Positions 21,362-32,382 of a stretch of DNA of 64,000 nt are shown here, piece after piece. The stretch is from Margaritifera margaritifera (taxonomy: Eukaryota; Mollusca; Bivalvia; Unionida; Margaritiferidae). How positions within the stretch are numbered: position 1 is the first letter of the stretch; the number at the start of each line of letters is the position of its first letter. The stretch covers positions 1,116,001-1,180,000 of the forward strand of contig JAQPZY010001295.1 in assembly GCA_029931535.1 (NCBI GenBank). The letters are read 5' to 3'. The notes beneath the pieces were generated by a model. That model was not told the DNA's origin. It made no database searches and saw only the letters and a program-made list of their open reading frames with translations. The translations under genes and the position numbers were made by a program.

Positions 21362-22275
21362 CAGACATACAGAGCGAGAGAGAGCAATCAATCTCTTCAT
21401 ATTAGAGAAATAGTATTGTCCGTGTACAATGAGCACCAAAAGCAGAAAAACTGTAAACTACTCTAAGGCAATTAGAAAAATAAATTGTGGTTGAAGTGAT
21501 TTCAAAATTTAAACGATGAAGTTGGAAAGATTGATATTTTTTTTTAAATTCTTAATTTTATAACGGCAATAAGTTCAAAGCTTTCATATTCTCTCATCAA
21601 ACAAGCTAATACAAATTTTATCAATAACATTGAAATGTAAGAGATTGATCAGAAGTAAATAGAAACCATCCAGAAAATCCATCTCTATATCAAGAGAACT
21701 GACCCCATCTTCTTTATACATAAACATGGGATCATATATTTTATCATAATACAGCGGTAGAACCTCTCCGACACGGCCCATTTATAACCCGACCTCCACT
21801 GCAAACTGGCCAAATGTTTTAGTTCCAATAAGGTTGTTCTAATACTAACTGTACCTCCTACTCCTTGCCATCTTCTATGAAACGGGCAAAATATGTTGGC
21901 CCTATCTATCTATCTATCGTCAAACCTGCTCATCCGAACACCTGGATATATGGACCACTTGTATATAAAACCTAAATTCTAGTGGTTCCATTCATGTATA
22001 AACCAATGAATTTTTACCTATATAAAAAGTCTATCTACTTATATCGACCACTTTCAGATGGTCTTATGAGCGGTTTTTTATTTGTAGAGTTTGCAATTGA
22101 ATTTTGTTTTGAAAAGTAAAGCGTCATGTTAACTGCATCACGCCATGAATATGTTGTTATTTAGTGTCATAAACCTACCAATAAAGTCATGACCATACGA
22201 TATGCAGAGACACTGCATATCACGTGACGTGCGGTCGTTAGATCAAAAGTTATGAATTACGGGAATCACAATATA
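21361..22275. other. Non-coding stretch with possible pogo-like debris
   Basis: I see no gene. CAGCGGTAGAACCTCTCCGA near 21752 and GGATATATGGACCACTTGTA near 21942 resemble terminal parts of pogo/Tigger-like DNA transposons but are isolated. A (CTAT)4 tract lies at about 21903-21918. Confidence 0.35.
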
Positions 22276-22440
22276 CAGTGAAACCTTCACGATTACGCAC
22301 GTTATAAGACCATCCAACTAAAAAGACCAAAAGTTGAGAGAAACTAGTTAACATTCAGTTTTTAGCTGATGCCATTACTATGACCACCCCATTATTAAGA
22401 CCACGTTTTTCAAGTCCGATATGTTTGTCCTGTTAGTATG
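22276..22440 (+). mobile_element. pogo/Tigger-like DNA transposon remnant
   Basis: CAGTGAAACCTTCACGATTA is followed by ATAAGACCATCC and TTATTAAGACCACG, the kind of terminal and subterminal sequence seen in pogo/Tigger elements. No transposase frame and no opposite terminal repeat are visible. The assignment rests on the motif only. Confidence 0.4.
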
Positions 22441-23414
22441 GTTGTACTACATAGTGAGATTTTACAATATATGTATATATTTATTGCTACATGGTGATCA
22501 ATTAGAATTAATTAAAGAACGCATATGCCAAAAGTGAAACATATCTTACGAGACCCGTTTGTTAACCCTTAAATATGCTCTTTGAAGTCATGTGTTCCTT
22601 TAATGCGTGGTTCTGTTGAGGATATTAAGTTGTAAATTGTGAAAAAAATTAGAGATAAAAACCTTCACAAATAATGATAATTATGATTTACAAATGGCAC
22701 TACGTGGTGACTGTTGTTGTTGTAAACAAGCATATACTTCTAAAGCATAACCGATAAAATCAGTGTAAGATTGCTTGCGTGATAGGACAATAGTCCTTTC
22801 AACGTCGAACGTGTTGTACTCTCTGAAACAAAATTTACCACCAAATAAATTGGTAGCGACTTCAGTGTACCATTGATTGTAATGGACACTGACTCCAAAA
22901 TAAGAAACTTGTCCCGGCATGTTTTATACATATTAAAATTTGTATAACAAATTTGTATGGCACAATATTTAAGAGAGATATAGAGAGTGTGTACTTACCA
23001 CTAATCGCAGTATCACTAATGTTCTCATTATAACACTCATGTCTACAAAATAAAAATAGCTGTTCTGTGTATTTGTGCAATATGCTATTTTACAGACCGG
23101 GAAAAATATGTTATTCTCATTTACAGAGAAGACCTTGACGTTGATAGCGAGGTACTAGAGAAACATGGTGAAACATTTAACATCTTCCGCGTCATGAAGT
23201 CTCGATAAAATGCTCGCATGGATCTAAACAACAATTAAATGGGTGAGACAAAAGAAGTTTTATCTCGTTCAAACACAGTTATGACAGAGATTGCCACATG
23301 AAAAAGTCACGTGGAATAAATCTACCCCGCATGACATAAAATTGCTATCCTCGTGCCTATAAATTAGAAGATACCAATTTCAATTACACCACATCAAAAT
23401 CTTGCTCTTCGTTA
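22441..23414. other. Non-coding stretch
   Basis: Minus-strand open frames of about 60-80 residues at 22681-23080 show no recognised domain. One internal acceptor-like site is visible, but there is no matching donor or family support. Confidence 0.35.
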
Positions 23415-23654
23415 TGAGTAAAACACGCACAGGGGTTCCTCTACCCAGCGAATCAAACACCTGCGCAAGGTTAGGCTGGAAGTCCCTTGTTTTCCCCTAT
23501 TTCCAAGACTTCCCGACAACATTCTTTGTCAACTGGAAGTTCTCGTAACGCGCCAAGCCTGGAAACAATTTTACTCTAATCAATAAATAAATGACCTCAA
23601 TATCACAAATACAACTTCACATTTGCGTTGCTTTTCTTTGTTAGCATGCCGTGG
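23415..23654 (-). mobile_element. Old LTR (family B), left piece, interrupted
   Basis: Reverse-complement match to the right end of the uninterrupted copy at 32377-33302: both have the CACGCACAGGGGTTCCTCTA motif, AACTGGAAGTTCTCGTAACG and ATCAATAAATAAATGAC. The piece ends where the solo LTR at 23655 was inserted. Confidence 0.85.
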
Positions 23655-24405
23655 TGTTATGTATGATGTTTATATAATATTATAAATATTTTAGGAAATT
23701 ATAAATGTTTCTTCACTTTAATATTTGCTTAAATCTTAATGTTATCAGGAAAAACATGTTTAACTAGTGTCCTTGAATTAGGTTGTTTTGATCAATATGT
23801 TTTCTCAATTTGAAGGTCAAGGTTGAATTTTGTTTACAAGTAAAATTCCATTAAGATGACACATGTTCTAGAACATTCTGTCATGTGACCAATCTTTATA
23901 TATACCATGTTTGGTGGACATTTATTCAGTTTTGACAATACCATCAGTCTTGTAAAGAGCTATTACAGTTGTGAAAATTCATTCCAAATTCTAAGAGAGG
24001 AATTATTTTAAATATTCATTGGATTATAACAGTGCTCATAAACTTTTGGATTTTGGATTTTTAATTGATGATTTTGGAATTTAAGTGAACTTATTCATAT
24101 ATTTTGGAATACTTCATTTTGACATCAGCACATCCAGATTTCTAGTACATCAGGACTTTGGAGACCATTAGCACATCATAACATTCAAGGACACAGCCGT
24201 GAATTCGGAACATTCTATATTTAGGACTTGTGATTAGAACAATCATTCTTATTGGATTATTAGGATTTCAAAACACATTACTGTAAGTGACTTTTTGATT
24301 TTTAATTTTAATTATCTAGTAATAAATTGCTTGTTGATTTTTTACTTGATTTGTTGGTTTCACTTTATTTCTGTTACATTTTTCTTAGACCATAGAGTCG
24401 TAACA
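23655..24405 (+). mobile_element. Solo LTR of the Gmr1-type Gypsy family
   Basis: This 751-bp LTR is about 97-98 % identical to the LTRs at 1226 and 7066, with the same TGTTA/TAACA ends. It is flanked by CGTGG on both sides (23650-23654 and 24406-24410). The empty site is preserved in the paralogous LTR near 33063-33073 (GCCACGGCATG, reverse strand), which confirms the 5-bp duplication. No internal region remains. Confidence 0.95.
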
Positions 24406-24587
24406 CGTGGCATGAAGCACACATAACACAATTCAAACACCCAATGCAGGGAACTATAAAAATACTAAAACTGCATCAATAGAATCTTGTCGCTATTTTT
24501 TTTTACTAAATTTTACTTTTCATTATTAACCAATCATGGACCACCAAACCCGTATATACTCTATTGTATCTGAACCCATTTCTAGAC
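24406..24587 (-). mobile_element. Old LTR (family B), middle piece
   Basis: This piece continues the match to the reverse complement of 32377-33302 (CTATAAAAATACTAAAACTG, AACCAATCATGGACCACCAA), between the solo LTR and the 1.94-kb insertion. It ends with CCATTTCTAGAC, the first copy of the 12-bp target duplication. Confidence 0.88.
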
Positions 24588-26525
24588 GCTCGTTATTTTA
24601 ATTATAGTCGTATATTGCCTATTGGCATTCACGACTCGTTAAATTGTGCGCTTTTGCGCACTACTTAATTTTTGCGGTTTCCCGCAAGTTTCTCAATTAA
24701 ATCATGCCTCCAAAGCAAGCAGCAGGAAGAAGGGCACCAAGCCGGCCGACATCCCGTCATTCGCCTTGGGGGGAGGGAATCCCACGGCACACACACCCAC
24801 AAAGTCGCCCGTCAATCGCTCCACAATCACACTTCCAGATCTCCGTCCGCCTGCTTCAGCCTTCCATCTGTTACCTTTTTTTTTTTTTTTTTTTCCTTTT
24901 GTCAAGTGTGTGCCCGGTTGTCTAATTTCGTGGGCGGTCCCTATCCTATCGCCGAAAAATGCGGTAGTCGCAATACTCTTTTCAAATAAGCCTGAGTTGT
25001 GAATTTTACTATCAGGTGTTTTTATTTTTCTGATTTTGTGTGATACTTCCTGGCTAAGTACAGGGGTTTGGGCTTTGGGTTATTATTTGGGGGTGGCAAT
25101 TTTGGTTTCTCTCTTTTAGAGTAGGACTTTTTCTTGATGTTCTCCTTGCGGGGTTGTTCTTCCTTTTCTTTCTCCCCTTTGTCATCGCCTTTGCGTCCCC
25201 TTTCCCTCTGCCAGCAGTCTTCTTTTCTGTATCTTCTTTATTACTGCCATGGTGTTGCCCTTCCGTTCTTGTTGTGTACCTTTTTGCGTCCGTCTTCTTT
25301 ATTGTCCCGCCTTCTGGGATCACTCTCTCCGTTGTTTCCACCCCTTTTGGTTTTCCCGTTTTTTGTTGTTAGTTTGCCCCACTCTATTTTGCTCATTTGA
25401 CTAATTTAAGTAAAAAAAAAAAAAAAAAAAAAAGGAATATTTCTCAAATTGCATTTATTTATCTTTCCTTTTTTTTAAAATTAATTTTGAATTTTAATAC
25501 GCCTTCAGGGTTGAAGGGTCTGGCATCTTTTGCAATATTAATTATTGTGTATATGTTTATTTATTTTTATTTTATTTTTTATGGTCTGAAGGGTTTTTTT
25601 AAGTTATTTTGTTCTGTTTTACACTTTTCAGGGATAGAGGGTCCAGCTCCGTAGAGGTACTCCCTTTAAGAGGGAATATGTCCTTCTCCTCCATCCCGCT
25701 GGTGTTTTATTATGTAAAAAAAAAGGAATCTATGTTTAGTGGGGCTATTTCTTGACTTTTTGTGCGCCTTAGTGGAGTTAGGTTTTGTGTGGGCGGGGGA
25801 TGTTATTACTTTCTGCGTGGATTTGTTTATTTTGTTTTTGTTTTTGTTTTTTCTTTGACTAGTCCTGTTTATCTTTTTGTGCAGAGGTTGTTGATCTATT
25901 TTAGTCTTTTTATCTTTTCTTTTGATTTGCTTGCACATGTAGAGTCTGTACTATTTGGATGCTGTTGTTTTTTTTTTAATTTTTTTGTTTTTTTGCTGCG
26001 CACGGTGATTTTGTTTTGCCCGACATTTGAATTGTTTTTGTTAATGTAAGGATCTCACCCTGATATGCCTGTATTATCCAGGCTTCAGTGCTTTTATTGG
26101 CAGAAAATCTCGCAGTGATCTCAGCGTGCTTGAGATATGTAAGGATTCTGCCCAGGCGATGCTAGTATGATTCCTAGCGCCTGTTTGTAAGCTGGTTAAA
26201 ATCTCACAAAACACGTTGGTTCAAATGTGCAGACAATTATTAATAATTCATACACTTTTTTGTAAATCTGGGATTTTGGTGGTTCTATAACATGTTGTGC
26301 ATCCTGGTTCCCCCCTTCCGCCCTGCTAATTGGGGTTACAATCATTGGTAATGGTTATCTGTTCGTGCATGGGTACGGTCATACGGTCATCCTCCCGGTT
26401 ATAAAAATCGTCTGTGCGACGGTTCCTATTGATGTTTATCTCAGGGTCTGATTCTGAGGCCGTAAGGATGGAGTTTTGAGTGGATGTCATGGGTTTGGAG
26501 TGGGCTCCCTAGTTTCTGTTTCTTT
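24588..26525. mobile_element. 1.94-kb insertion with 12-bp target duplication, LINE-like
   Basis: The insertion lies between two copies of CCATTTCTAGAC (24576-24587 and 26526-26537). The paralogue at 32377-33302 has the uninterrupted site. A 12-bp duplication suits target-primed (LINE-type) insertion. The left end has compact hairpins and then an ATG (24704) starting a Lys/Arg/Pro-rich frame that soon shifts. From about 25050 the minus strand instead carries Lys/Arg-rich frames, which could mean a 5' inversion. There are a T19 tract at about 24877 and an A22 tract at about 25413. No RT or endonuclease motif is visible, so this is a non-autonomous or internally deleted element of uncertain class. 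Confidence 0.75.
24606..24687 (+). other. Three consecutive short hairpins at the insertion's left end
   Basis: Hairpin 1 pairs AGTCGT (24606) with ACGACT (24631) around TGCC-TATT-GGCA. Hairpin 2 is GTGCGC-TTTT-GCGCAC at 24646-24661. Hairpin 3 is TTGCGG-TTTC-CCGCAA at 24672-24687. They lie 17 bp or more upstream of the ATG at 24704. Confidence 0.8.
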
Positions 26526-26782
26526 CCATTTCTAGACTGGTTCACAGTTATTTTTAAGCTATTCTGACCCCATCTCAAACTACGAAACCAGTCCATGACA
26601 CTGCAAAGTCTCTTCAAAACTCTAAGTATGACGTCTGTTCCTAGAAATTGGATAATTACTTGGGCTGGGAAATATTTTCCCAACATCGACTTCCCATAAT
26701 CAAACAACTAATCACTAAAATCTAACGAACCTATAAATGGAGACGTAAATACAAATGGAACATACCCAAATTAATTACATGA
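26526..26782 (-). mobile_element. Old LTR (family B), right piece
   Basis: This is the reverse-complement match to the left end of 32377-33302 (CCTATAAATGGAGACGTAAA, TCCCATAATCAAACAACTAA). It begins with the second copy of the 12-bp target duplication. Confidence 0.88.
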
Positions 26783-27128
26783 GTTTCATCACATTATGAG
26801 ATCGAGAAATGAGTGAAAGATGGTTGATTTTTAAAGACAAATTGTCAAAAATGTGATTGATGATCCTACTTTGAATTTTTAGGATCATATCAATTTACAT
26901 TTCGTATTAATTATTTATTTCATGCTCTCTACCTTGAAATCTGTGTTTGATGACATTCATCTAAAAACTGACCTGCTAGTTTAATTATATGAGGTGGTTA
27001 TTAATAAACAAAATGTTTCTCAAATCGTTACTCGATTTAATAACATTCACCTCAAAAATAGATTTACAATATTGCAGGTGGAGATTTTCGTGCAAGAAAC
27101 GTTTTGGATTCACACCATCCTGGAATAA
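26783..27128. other. AT-rich spacer
   Basis: I see no gene or repeat. Confidence 0.4.
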
Positions 27129-27156
27129 AACACACACACACATACACACACAAAAA

Positions 27157-27218
<62 letters not shown>
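27129..27218 (+). repeat. (CA)n-(GT)n-(GA)n compound microsatellite
   Basis: A CA run, a short AAAACT interruption, a GT run and then a GA run. The CA and GT runs can pair as a hairpin. Confidence 0.95.
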
Positions 27219-27222
<4 letters not shown>

Positions 27223-28603
27223 AAGAAAGATGACAAAAGCATGGTACAGCAAGTCAGAGAAACTGGCCAAACACTTTAGAGATCTACTGACTCCCTTTCT
27301 TCAAGGCGGACGAAACAAAATAAGAATAATTACAAACATCACAAACGTAACACAATGTGTATTTAAATGCCGCTTTATGCTACAAAAACAGAATTGTGTT
27401 TCTAATTCTTTTTCGCTTGATAAAGGTATCCGTAGATCTCAAAAGCACTTATCCAGTTAATCTGACTTGTTGCACAGTGCTTTGGCATTTTTGTTTCCTG
27501 TATTATTTTTCCTGAAAAAACACGATTTCTGGAAGATCTGATGCAATTGGAAACAATGGATCATTCATATATATCATATTAACCAAAACTTTCTTTTTTG
27601 TGTATGTATTGTTTTCGTTTCGGTTTCCGAATTATTAAGATCCTATGACGAGGAAAGCATTAAATACAAATTTAATCATTTCAAGCAACATATAGAAACA
27701 TATTCTAACTGCATTCAGTGTTTATGAAATGTTAGTAACGTACAAAAGTCGCTGCCTAGAATTTATATGATACCACCCATAATCATAACAAAAAATGAAG
27801 ATTCTCAAGTAGTCCGCGTGGTGTTTATTTAATCATTTACTTTGTGGGAGTGGTTAGTGCTGGCATATTAATGAGATAATGCACTAAAACGTTTGGGAAT
27901 TTATAGTTTCTATCGGTTGAAGTATATTTTTTAAAAAAAAGTTTACTGTATGATTTGGAAAATTTAAAAAGCCTCTAAAATACGACAATACCTACAAATC
28001 TTCTTTTCTACAGTTTTCCTGGTGTAACCAATGGCATGTATTACACATCTTAATTTATTATTATTTTTTACAATATTGTTAACAAAGAGTAACTTCCCAA
28101 AGATATTTAAAGCAATGCCTTGGATGTCTGTTATACGCTAAATAAAGTTTTGACAGATTGTTCCTAAAATCTTTGTAAGAAAAAATGTCTACGAAATATG
28201 GAATGTGAGTGAAATTCCTGTATACCATATGTACATTGTGTTTAAGAGCTTGTAAACACGACAACGCATTCAGTAATCTCCCTAGAAAATTTGGATAGCA
28301 TCAGGGTAAGCGCGTTAGCGTCATAAAATGTCTTAAACAATGCGCGTTATCATCATAAAAGTGAAACAATTAATATCAACGATATATAAAAGATGTACAT
28401 TCATCACAAGTTATTGAACTTTAATAGACAAAAATAACTGTAGTATTCAGTGGGCTACAGCATTTATACAAAGTATTAATGAGAAAATAGGGAACAAATT
28501 ATATTTGCTGATCATTTAAACACATGTTTGAAACTTATTCTGTGCGTAATTTGTGTGTTTTCTACGCATAGTATACGGTTATATCCTGTGTACATACACT
28601 TAC
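27219..28603. other. Non-coding stretch, possibly intronic
   Basis: It lies downstream (minus strand) of the last supported metalloprotease exon. I looked for a minus-strand HExxH catalytic motif between 28163 and 28604 and found none. A possible small 3' exon near 28082-28163 is discussed under rejected items. Confidence 0.4.
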
Positions 28604-28764
28604 TTCGTAAAGAGCATTGCGTGGGAATAGTGGATTCCATATTTTGAGCCGACATGCTCATCCCAGTCCTGAAAATCGTCATAATAGTTGTAGATCCTAA
28701 CGTAGGTTTTCCCGTTAAGCTTCTCTATCACAGAATGTCCATATTTGGCGAGTTCATCTTCCGA
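28604..28764 (-). CDS. M12B metalloprotease-like gene, exon 6 of those seen
   Basis: The exon follows TTCCTTACAG and ends before GTAAGT, 161 bp, entering in phase 0 and leaving in phase 2. It encodes about 53 residues including VIEKLNGKTYVRIYNYYDD and ending near HYSHAMLFT. This resembles the part of reprolysin-type (M12B) catalytic domains upstream of the zinc-binding helix, where a W-x-x-x...YDHAM-type segment precedes HExxH. The expected HExxH exon is not found downstream. Confidence in the exon is high; in the exact family it is moderate. Confidence 0.75.
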
Positions 28765-29584
28765 CTGTAAGGAAAACAGGAAAGAAGATAAAAACGATCT
28801 GCTAACTGTGGAATTTCAGTTCCCCTCTATAAAGAAGAATGGAGACAACTGATAAACGATGTAGTAATATTTCGATTCAGTTCCGTATATAGTATTAAAA
28901 TGTGCTCGAGACTAGCTATGCAGATGAAGGGGAAAAAGTTCAATATATTTTATCTAATTTATATTCCCAGTACATAGATAGTTATAGCTCTGGAGCATCC
29001 TACAAGCTACATTACAAGAGGTCGTCGTAGGTATAATGATTAGTGCAAATAGAAATACAGCAAAATCATCTGATGTACGGAGACATACAGACATATAGAG
29101 AAATAGAGAGGGAGGGAGAAGTAGAAGGAGAGAGAGATTATTGAGCAATAAAGTTATTCTTCATTACGTTTACACACCGATAACTATTCAGAAATGAATA
29201 TTTTAGTATATAATTATACTATAAAAATAAACACCTATCATATAAGATGTATGCATTCATATCATGATATTCAGGCAACATTTCTCGTATACATATAAAA
29301 GTGCTAAAACCAATCACGTTGTTGCCATGCAAGGAAAATTAAGTTCAGAGTTGTTAACTCTGTCTGTATATCTGTCAATCTATCTATCTATCTATCTCGA
29401 AAAATAACGTTTATTTGATATAAACCGGTTCTGCAGATTGTAAAGGGATTCATAACCAATGCATATAAAATATATTCTAAAGTCTATGACTCAAGATGGT
29501 TTTAGTATGATTGAATTGAACCAGAAAAATCACATAAGGCGTTTTAAAATACCTTTTATTGATTCTAAACCATGGTGCATTTTG
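28765..29584. other. Intron sequence, no other feature
   Basis: This stretch lies between exons 6 and 5. It has a (CTAT)n tract near 29381-29397 and no other support for a gene. Confidence 0.5.
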
Positions 29585-29683
<99 letters not shown>

Positions 29684-29776
29684 GTGTGTGTGTATGTATG
29701 TATGTATGTATGTATGTATGTATGTATGTATGTATGTATGTATGTATGTATGTATGTATGTATGTATGTATGTATG
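29585..29776 (+). repeat. (CT)n-(CA)n-(TA)n-(GT)n-(ATGT)n compound microsatellite
   Basis: Nearly 190 bp of consecutive simple repeats: about 9 CT, 32 CA, 8 TA, a short GT run, then about 20 ATGT. Long open frames of His-Thr or Tyr-Val-Cys-Met repeats across it are artefacts. Confidence 0.98.
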
Positions 29777-30222
29777 TGTTGTCAATAATCTGGTATCCAA
29801 TATAGGTTTTGCTTTTTCTGGATCAATAAGACCAACAAATACATTTTGTTCAGTTAAATTTAATTCCTTAATGTTGGTACAAATGTTTATATCTTGCCAA
29901 AATCTTTCTGTTTTTGACAGTCACAAAAATATGAGAAAGTATTTCAGGACTGTTTTGCAGAAAAGTGCATTTATTATCTTTCAGTATACAACTTTTAGTC
30001 ATGTAAGTAATGATGGGTAATATCCTATGTAATAATTTATACTGGAACCACCATATATTAGTAACATTAGTAATTGTATGGCTGTGAGGGAAATCACTTT
30101 TCCGATGAAAAAGAGAATGAAATATGTATGTACTTCCAATATGAATTGCTTATATCAAAACAGGAACTTTACGGACCTTTCGCCTACTTAAAGGCGCTAC
30201 AGTCACCTTGACCTCCCCCTAC
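29777..30222. other. Intron sequence
   Basis: I see no gene or clear repeat. Confidence 0.4.
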
Positions 30223-30427
30223 ACCCCAACTTAGACTGTAAATCAGATTGCTATAATCATCATCACCCCCACCCAGACACTTCCAACTTAAATTGAAAAT
30301 CAGATTGTTATAATCATCATCACCTACCCACACACTCAAACTTAAATTGCAAATCAGATTGTTACAACCATCATCACCTCTCGCCCCCCCCCCCCAAACT
30401 TAGACTGTAAATTAGATTGTTACAATA
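30223..30427 (+). repeat. 53-59-bp tandem repeat, four copies
   Basis: Units share CTTAGACTGTAAATCAGATT followed by GTTATAATCATCATCACC and a C-rich spacer of variable length, one containing a run of 13 C. Confidence 0.85.
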
Positions 30428-30534
30428 GTTGTCGTGGCGGATTTAGATTGCATCGTGTGTTCACAAACAAAATGTACATTATATCGCAATCTTTCAAGGA
30501 CGTGAATTAACCCAGAGTTCACAAAATTGCTTAC

Positions 30535-30612
30535 CTGAAAAATGCAAAATCCACTAGGGTAAACACTGAAGTTTATACAATTATCTTCTATACTCTGGTA
30601 TATCATGTGTAC
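30535..30612 (-). CDS. M12B metalloprotease-like gene, exon 5
   Basis: A 78-bp exon between a pyrimidine-rich acceptor ending GTCATAG and the donor GTAAGC, phase 0 at both ends. It encodes 26 residues (VHMIYQSIEDNCINFSVYPS, then GFCIFQ). The NGVHMIYQSI-type segment, which continues from exon 4, corresponds to the helix near the start of the M12B catalytic domain. The phases match the flanking exons exactly. Confidence 0.75.
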
Positions 30613-30911
30613 CTATGACAAAATAAAAAAACAATATCTTTAAGAGCGATTACAATTTACGATTCTGATATGAACACGTGCAAAATAATGTTTGTTATTT
30701 TCCCCCTAATTCTGCACAGAGGATGTACAATCATAACATGATTTATATATAAGATAAAAAATTAAAAAATAAAAATAAAAATAAAATAATAAAACATGCT
30801 ACCTCCTCTACAATCAGAAAGGATAAGGATGAAACATAATTATCAACACTAAAGAGATTGTTCAATTTAAAGAATAGATTAAACTTCCCTAAATCGGACA
30901 CTATTAATATC

Positions 30912-31050
30912 ATCATTTTGGCCGCTTTATAGAGGTGGCCAGTATATAAAGGTCTGATTAGTACTATATCTGCCTCATTGGAATATTTTGGCCGCTTCAT
31001 AGAGGTGGATAGTATATGGAGGTCTGCTTAGCATAATATCTTCCTCATTT
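30912..31050 (+). repeat. 70-bp duplicated pogo/Tigger-like segment
   Basis: Two direct copies, offset 70 bp, share TTTTGGCCGCTTTATAGAGG, TGGCCAGTATATAAAGGTCT and CTGCCTCATT. The GGCCGCTTTATAGAGGTGG pattern is typical of subterminal pogo/Tigger-like sequences. Confidence 0.65.
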
Positions 31051-31078
31051 TGAACATTGTTTCTCTCCAGTTTTACAT

Positions 31079-31305
31079 AGGGCCCTGTTTACAGAGGAGG
31101 ACGAGTTACAGAGGATGACCGAATTGCAGAGTAGGCCGGGTTACAGATGAAAGTTGTTTACAGACGTGGCCATAAGACAGAGGAGATCTGTTTACAGAGG
31201 AGGCTGGGTTATAAAGGAGACAAGGTTTCAGATGAGACCTGTTTACAGACGAGGCCAGGCTACAGAGGAGACCGGGTTACAGAGGCCAGTGGGTTACAGG
31301 CAGGC
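31079..31305 (+). repeat. About 19-bp minisatellite
   Basis: About 12 degenerate units of GGGTTACAGAGGAGACC / TGTTTACAGAGGAGGCC type. The repeat is purine-rich on the + strand. Confidence 0.85.
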
Positions 31306-31541
31306 TTGTTGAGGCAAATTGCATTGCAATAACATCTACAAAAGTTACAGTAACACCTGTTTGCGGACTATTTTTTAAGAAATGAAATCAGGCGAGTTGC
31401 ATCCAAGTAATACGAAAGTCTCTCCTGCTCAGGCGATAAAAAGTGTTTTTGTAGGTCTTGTTGGATTACGCATCGTCCCTTTGCAAGTATGTAAATTAAA
31501 ATAATGTTAATGTGTTCCATGGTCACGTATTAATTACTTAC

Positions 31542-31635
31542 ACCGTTAATAATGTGTGAGTAAGCTTCTCTTATTTTTTTTATCACTTGACCATCCGTTG
31601 CTGGGCAATGGGTTGCTTGTACCAGCGATAAATAC
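31542..31635 (-). CDS. M12B metalloprotease-like gene, exon 4
   Basis: A 94-bp exon after CTACTTGCAG and before GTAAGT. It enters in phase 2 (completing a Trp codon with exon 3) and leaves in phase 0. It encodes YLSLVQATHCPATDGQVIKK and then IREAYSHIING. The tail reads into exon 5 without a stop. One of the other frames also happens to be open here but lacks phase agreement. Confidence 0.75.
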
Positions 31636-31650
31636 CTGCAAGTAGGAATA

Positions 31651-31660
31651 GAGAGAGAGA

Positions 31661-31759
<99 letters not shown>

Positions 31760-31780
31760 GAGAGAGAGAGAGAGAGAGAT
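31651..31780 (+). repeat. (GA)n-(TA)n-(GA)n microsatellite
   Basis: A short GA run, about 60 bp of TA, then about 60 bp of GA. Confidence 0.97.
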
Positions 31781-31898
31781 TTACAAATATACACCAAACA
31801 GAGCAGAGTGCTACTCCTGGATTCTACAGGAGAATGCTTGATAACATTAACAGAATTTTTAAATGCGAATCAAAAATATTATCATACAGGTTAGAGAA

Positions 31899-32041
31899 TT
31901 TTAATTCGGACTCTACGGAGATTAGAACCCGGATCCCCGGGTTACGCCACCCATCGCCTTGCCTGTAAGCACCAACCTCTAGGCGATGGATGCCGTAACC
32001 CGTGGATCCGGGTTCGAATCTCCGTATAGTATGAATTAAAA
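31899..32041. repeat. Hairpin element with 61-bp arms and tRNA-like box B
   Basis: Segment 31899-31959 is the near-perfect reverse complement of 31981-32041; the loop is 21 bp. Each arm contains GGATCCGGGTTCGAATCTCC or a close variant, including a sequence like the Pol III internal B box (GGTTCGAATC). It is flanked by GA and TA microsatellites. It may be a foldback element derived from two head-to-head SINE pieces. Confidence 0.85.
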
Positions 32042-32044
32042 AAA

Positions 32045-32048
<4 letters not shown>

Positions 32049-32084
<36 letters not shown>
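32049..32084 (+). repeat. (TA)n microsatellite
   Basis: TA repeats directly after the hairpin element. Confidence 0.95.
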
Positions 32085-32087
<3 letters not shown>

Positions 32088-32312
32088 CCATGTGTCAAGT
32101 GATGCATGCATGTGCGTATGTTTCCATGTTTGACCAAAGAGACGTAAAGTATGTAAATTTGTTACATGTTCTCTTTCTCGGGGAAAAATAAAATAAATGT
32201 AGCAATTTACTTTAGGTTTCCAAAAGCAGAAATTTGCCAAAATTCGATAGGCCACAAATATAATCTCATGCGGTATATAAACAGCTGTACTAGGGATATA
32301 GGTATGTAGGGT

Positions 32313-32318
<6 letters not shown>

Positions 32319-32376
<58 letters not shown>
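32319..32376 (+). repeat. (TA)n microsatellite
   Basis: TA repeats that form the left flank of the solo LTR at 32377-33302 and probably were its insertion target. Confidence 0.95.

Positions 32377-32382
<6 letters not shown>

Noticed and set aside
22681..22931. Minus-strand frames of 63-79 residues with an internal acceptor-like TTTTGTTTCAG.
   Set aside because: No matching donor, no family, and the two overlapping frames are equally open.
25666..26049. Overlapping 90- and 95-residue frames on opposite strands.
   Set aside because: They come from T-rich/A-rich low-complexity sequence within the 1.94-kb insertion; no domain.
28082..28163. Possible 3'-terminal exon of the metalloprotease (acceptor GATTTTAG, compatible phase, short Cys-containing tail, stop).
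   Set aside because: The phase match has a one-in-three chance. Joining it to exon 6 would skip the whole zinc-binding region, and similarity of the tail to the M12B family end is too weak.
29459..30020. Several overlapping open frames of 77-153 residues.
   Set aside because: They translate the CT/CA/TA/ATGT microsatellite (Leu-Ser, His-Thr, Tyr-Val-Cys-Met repeats).
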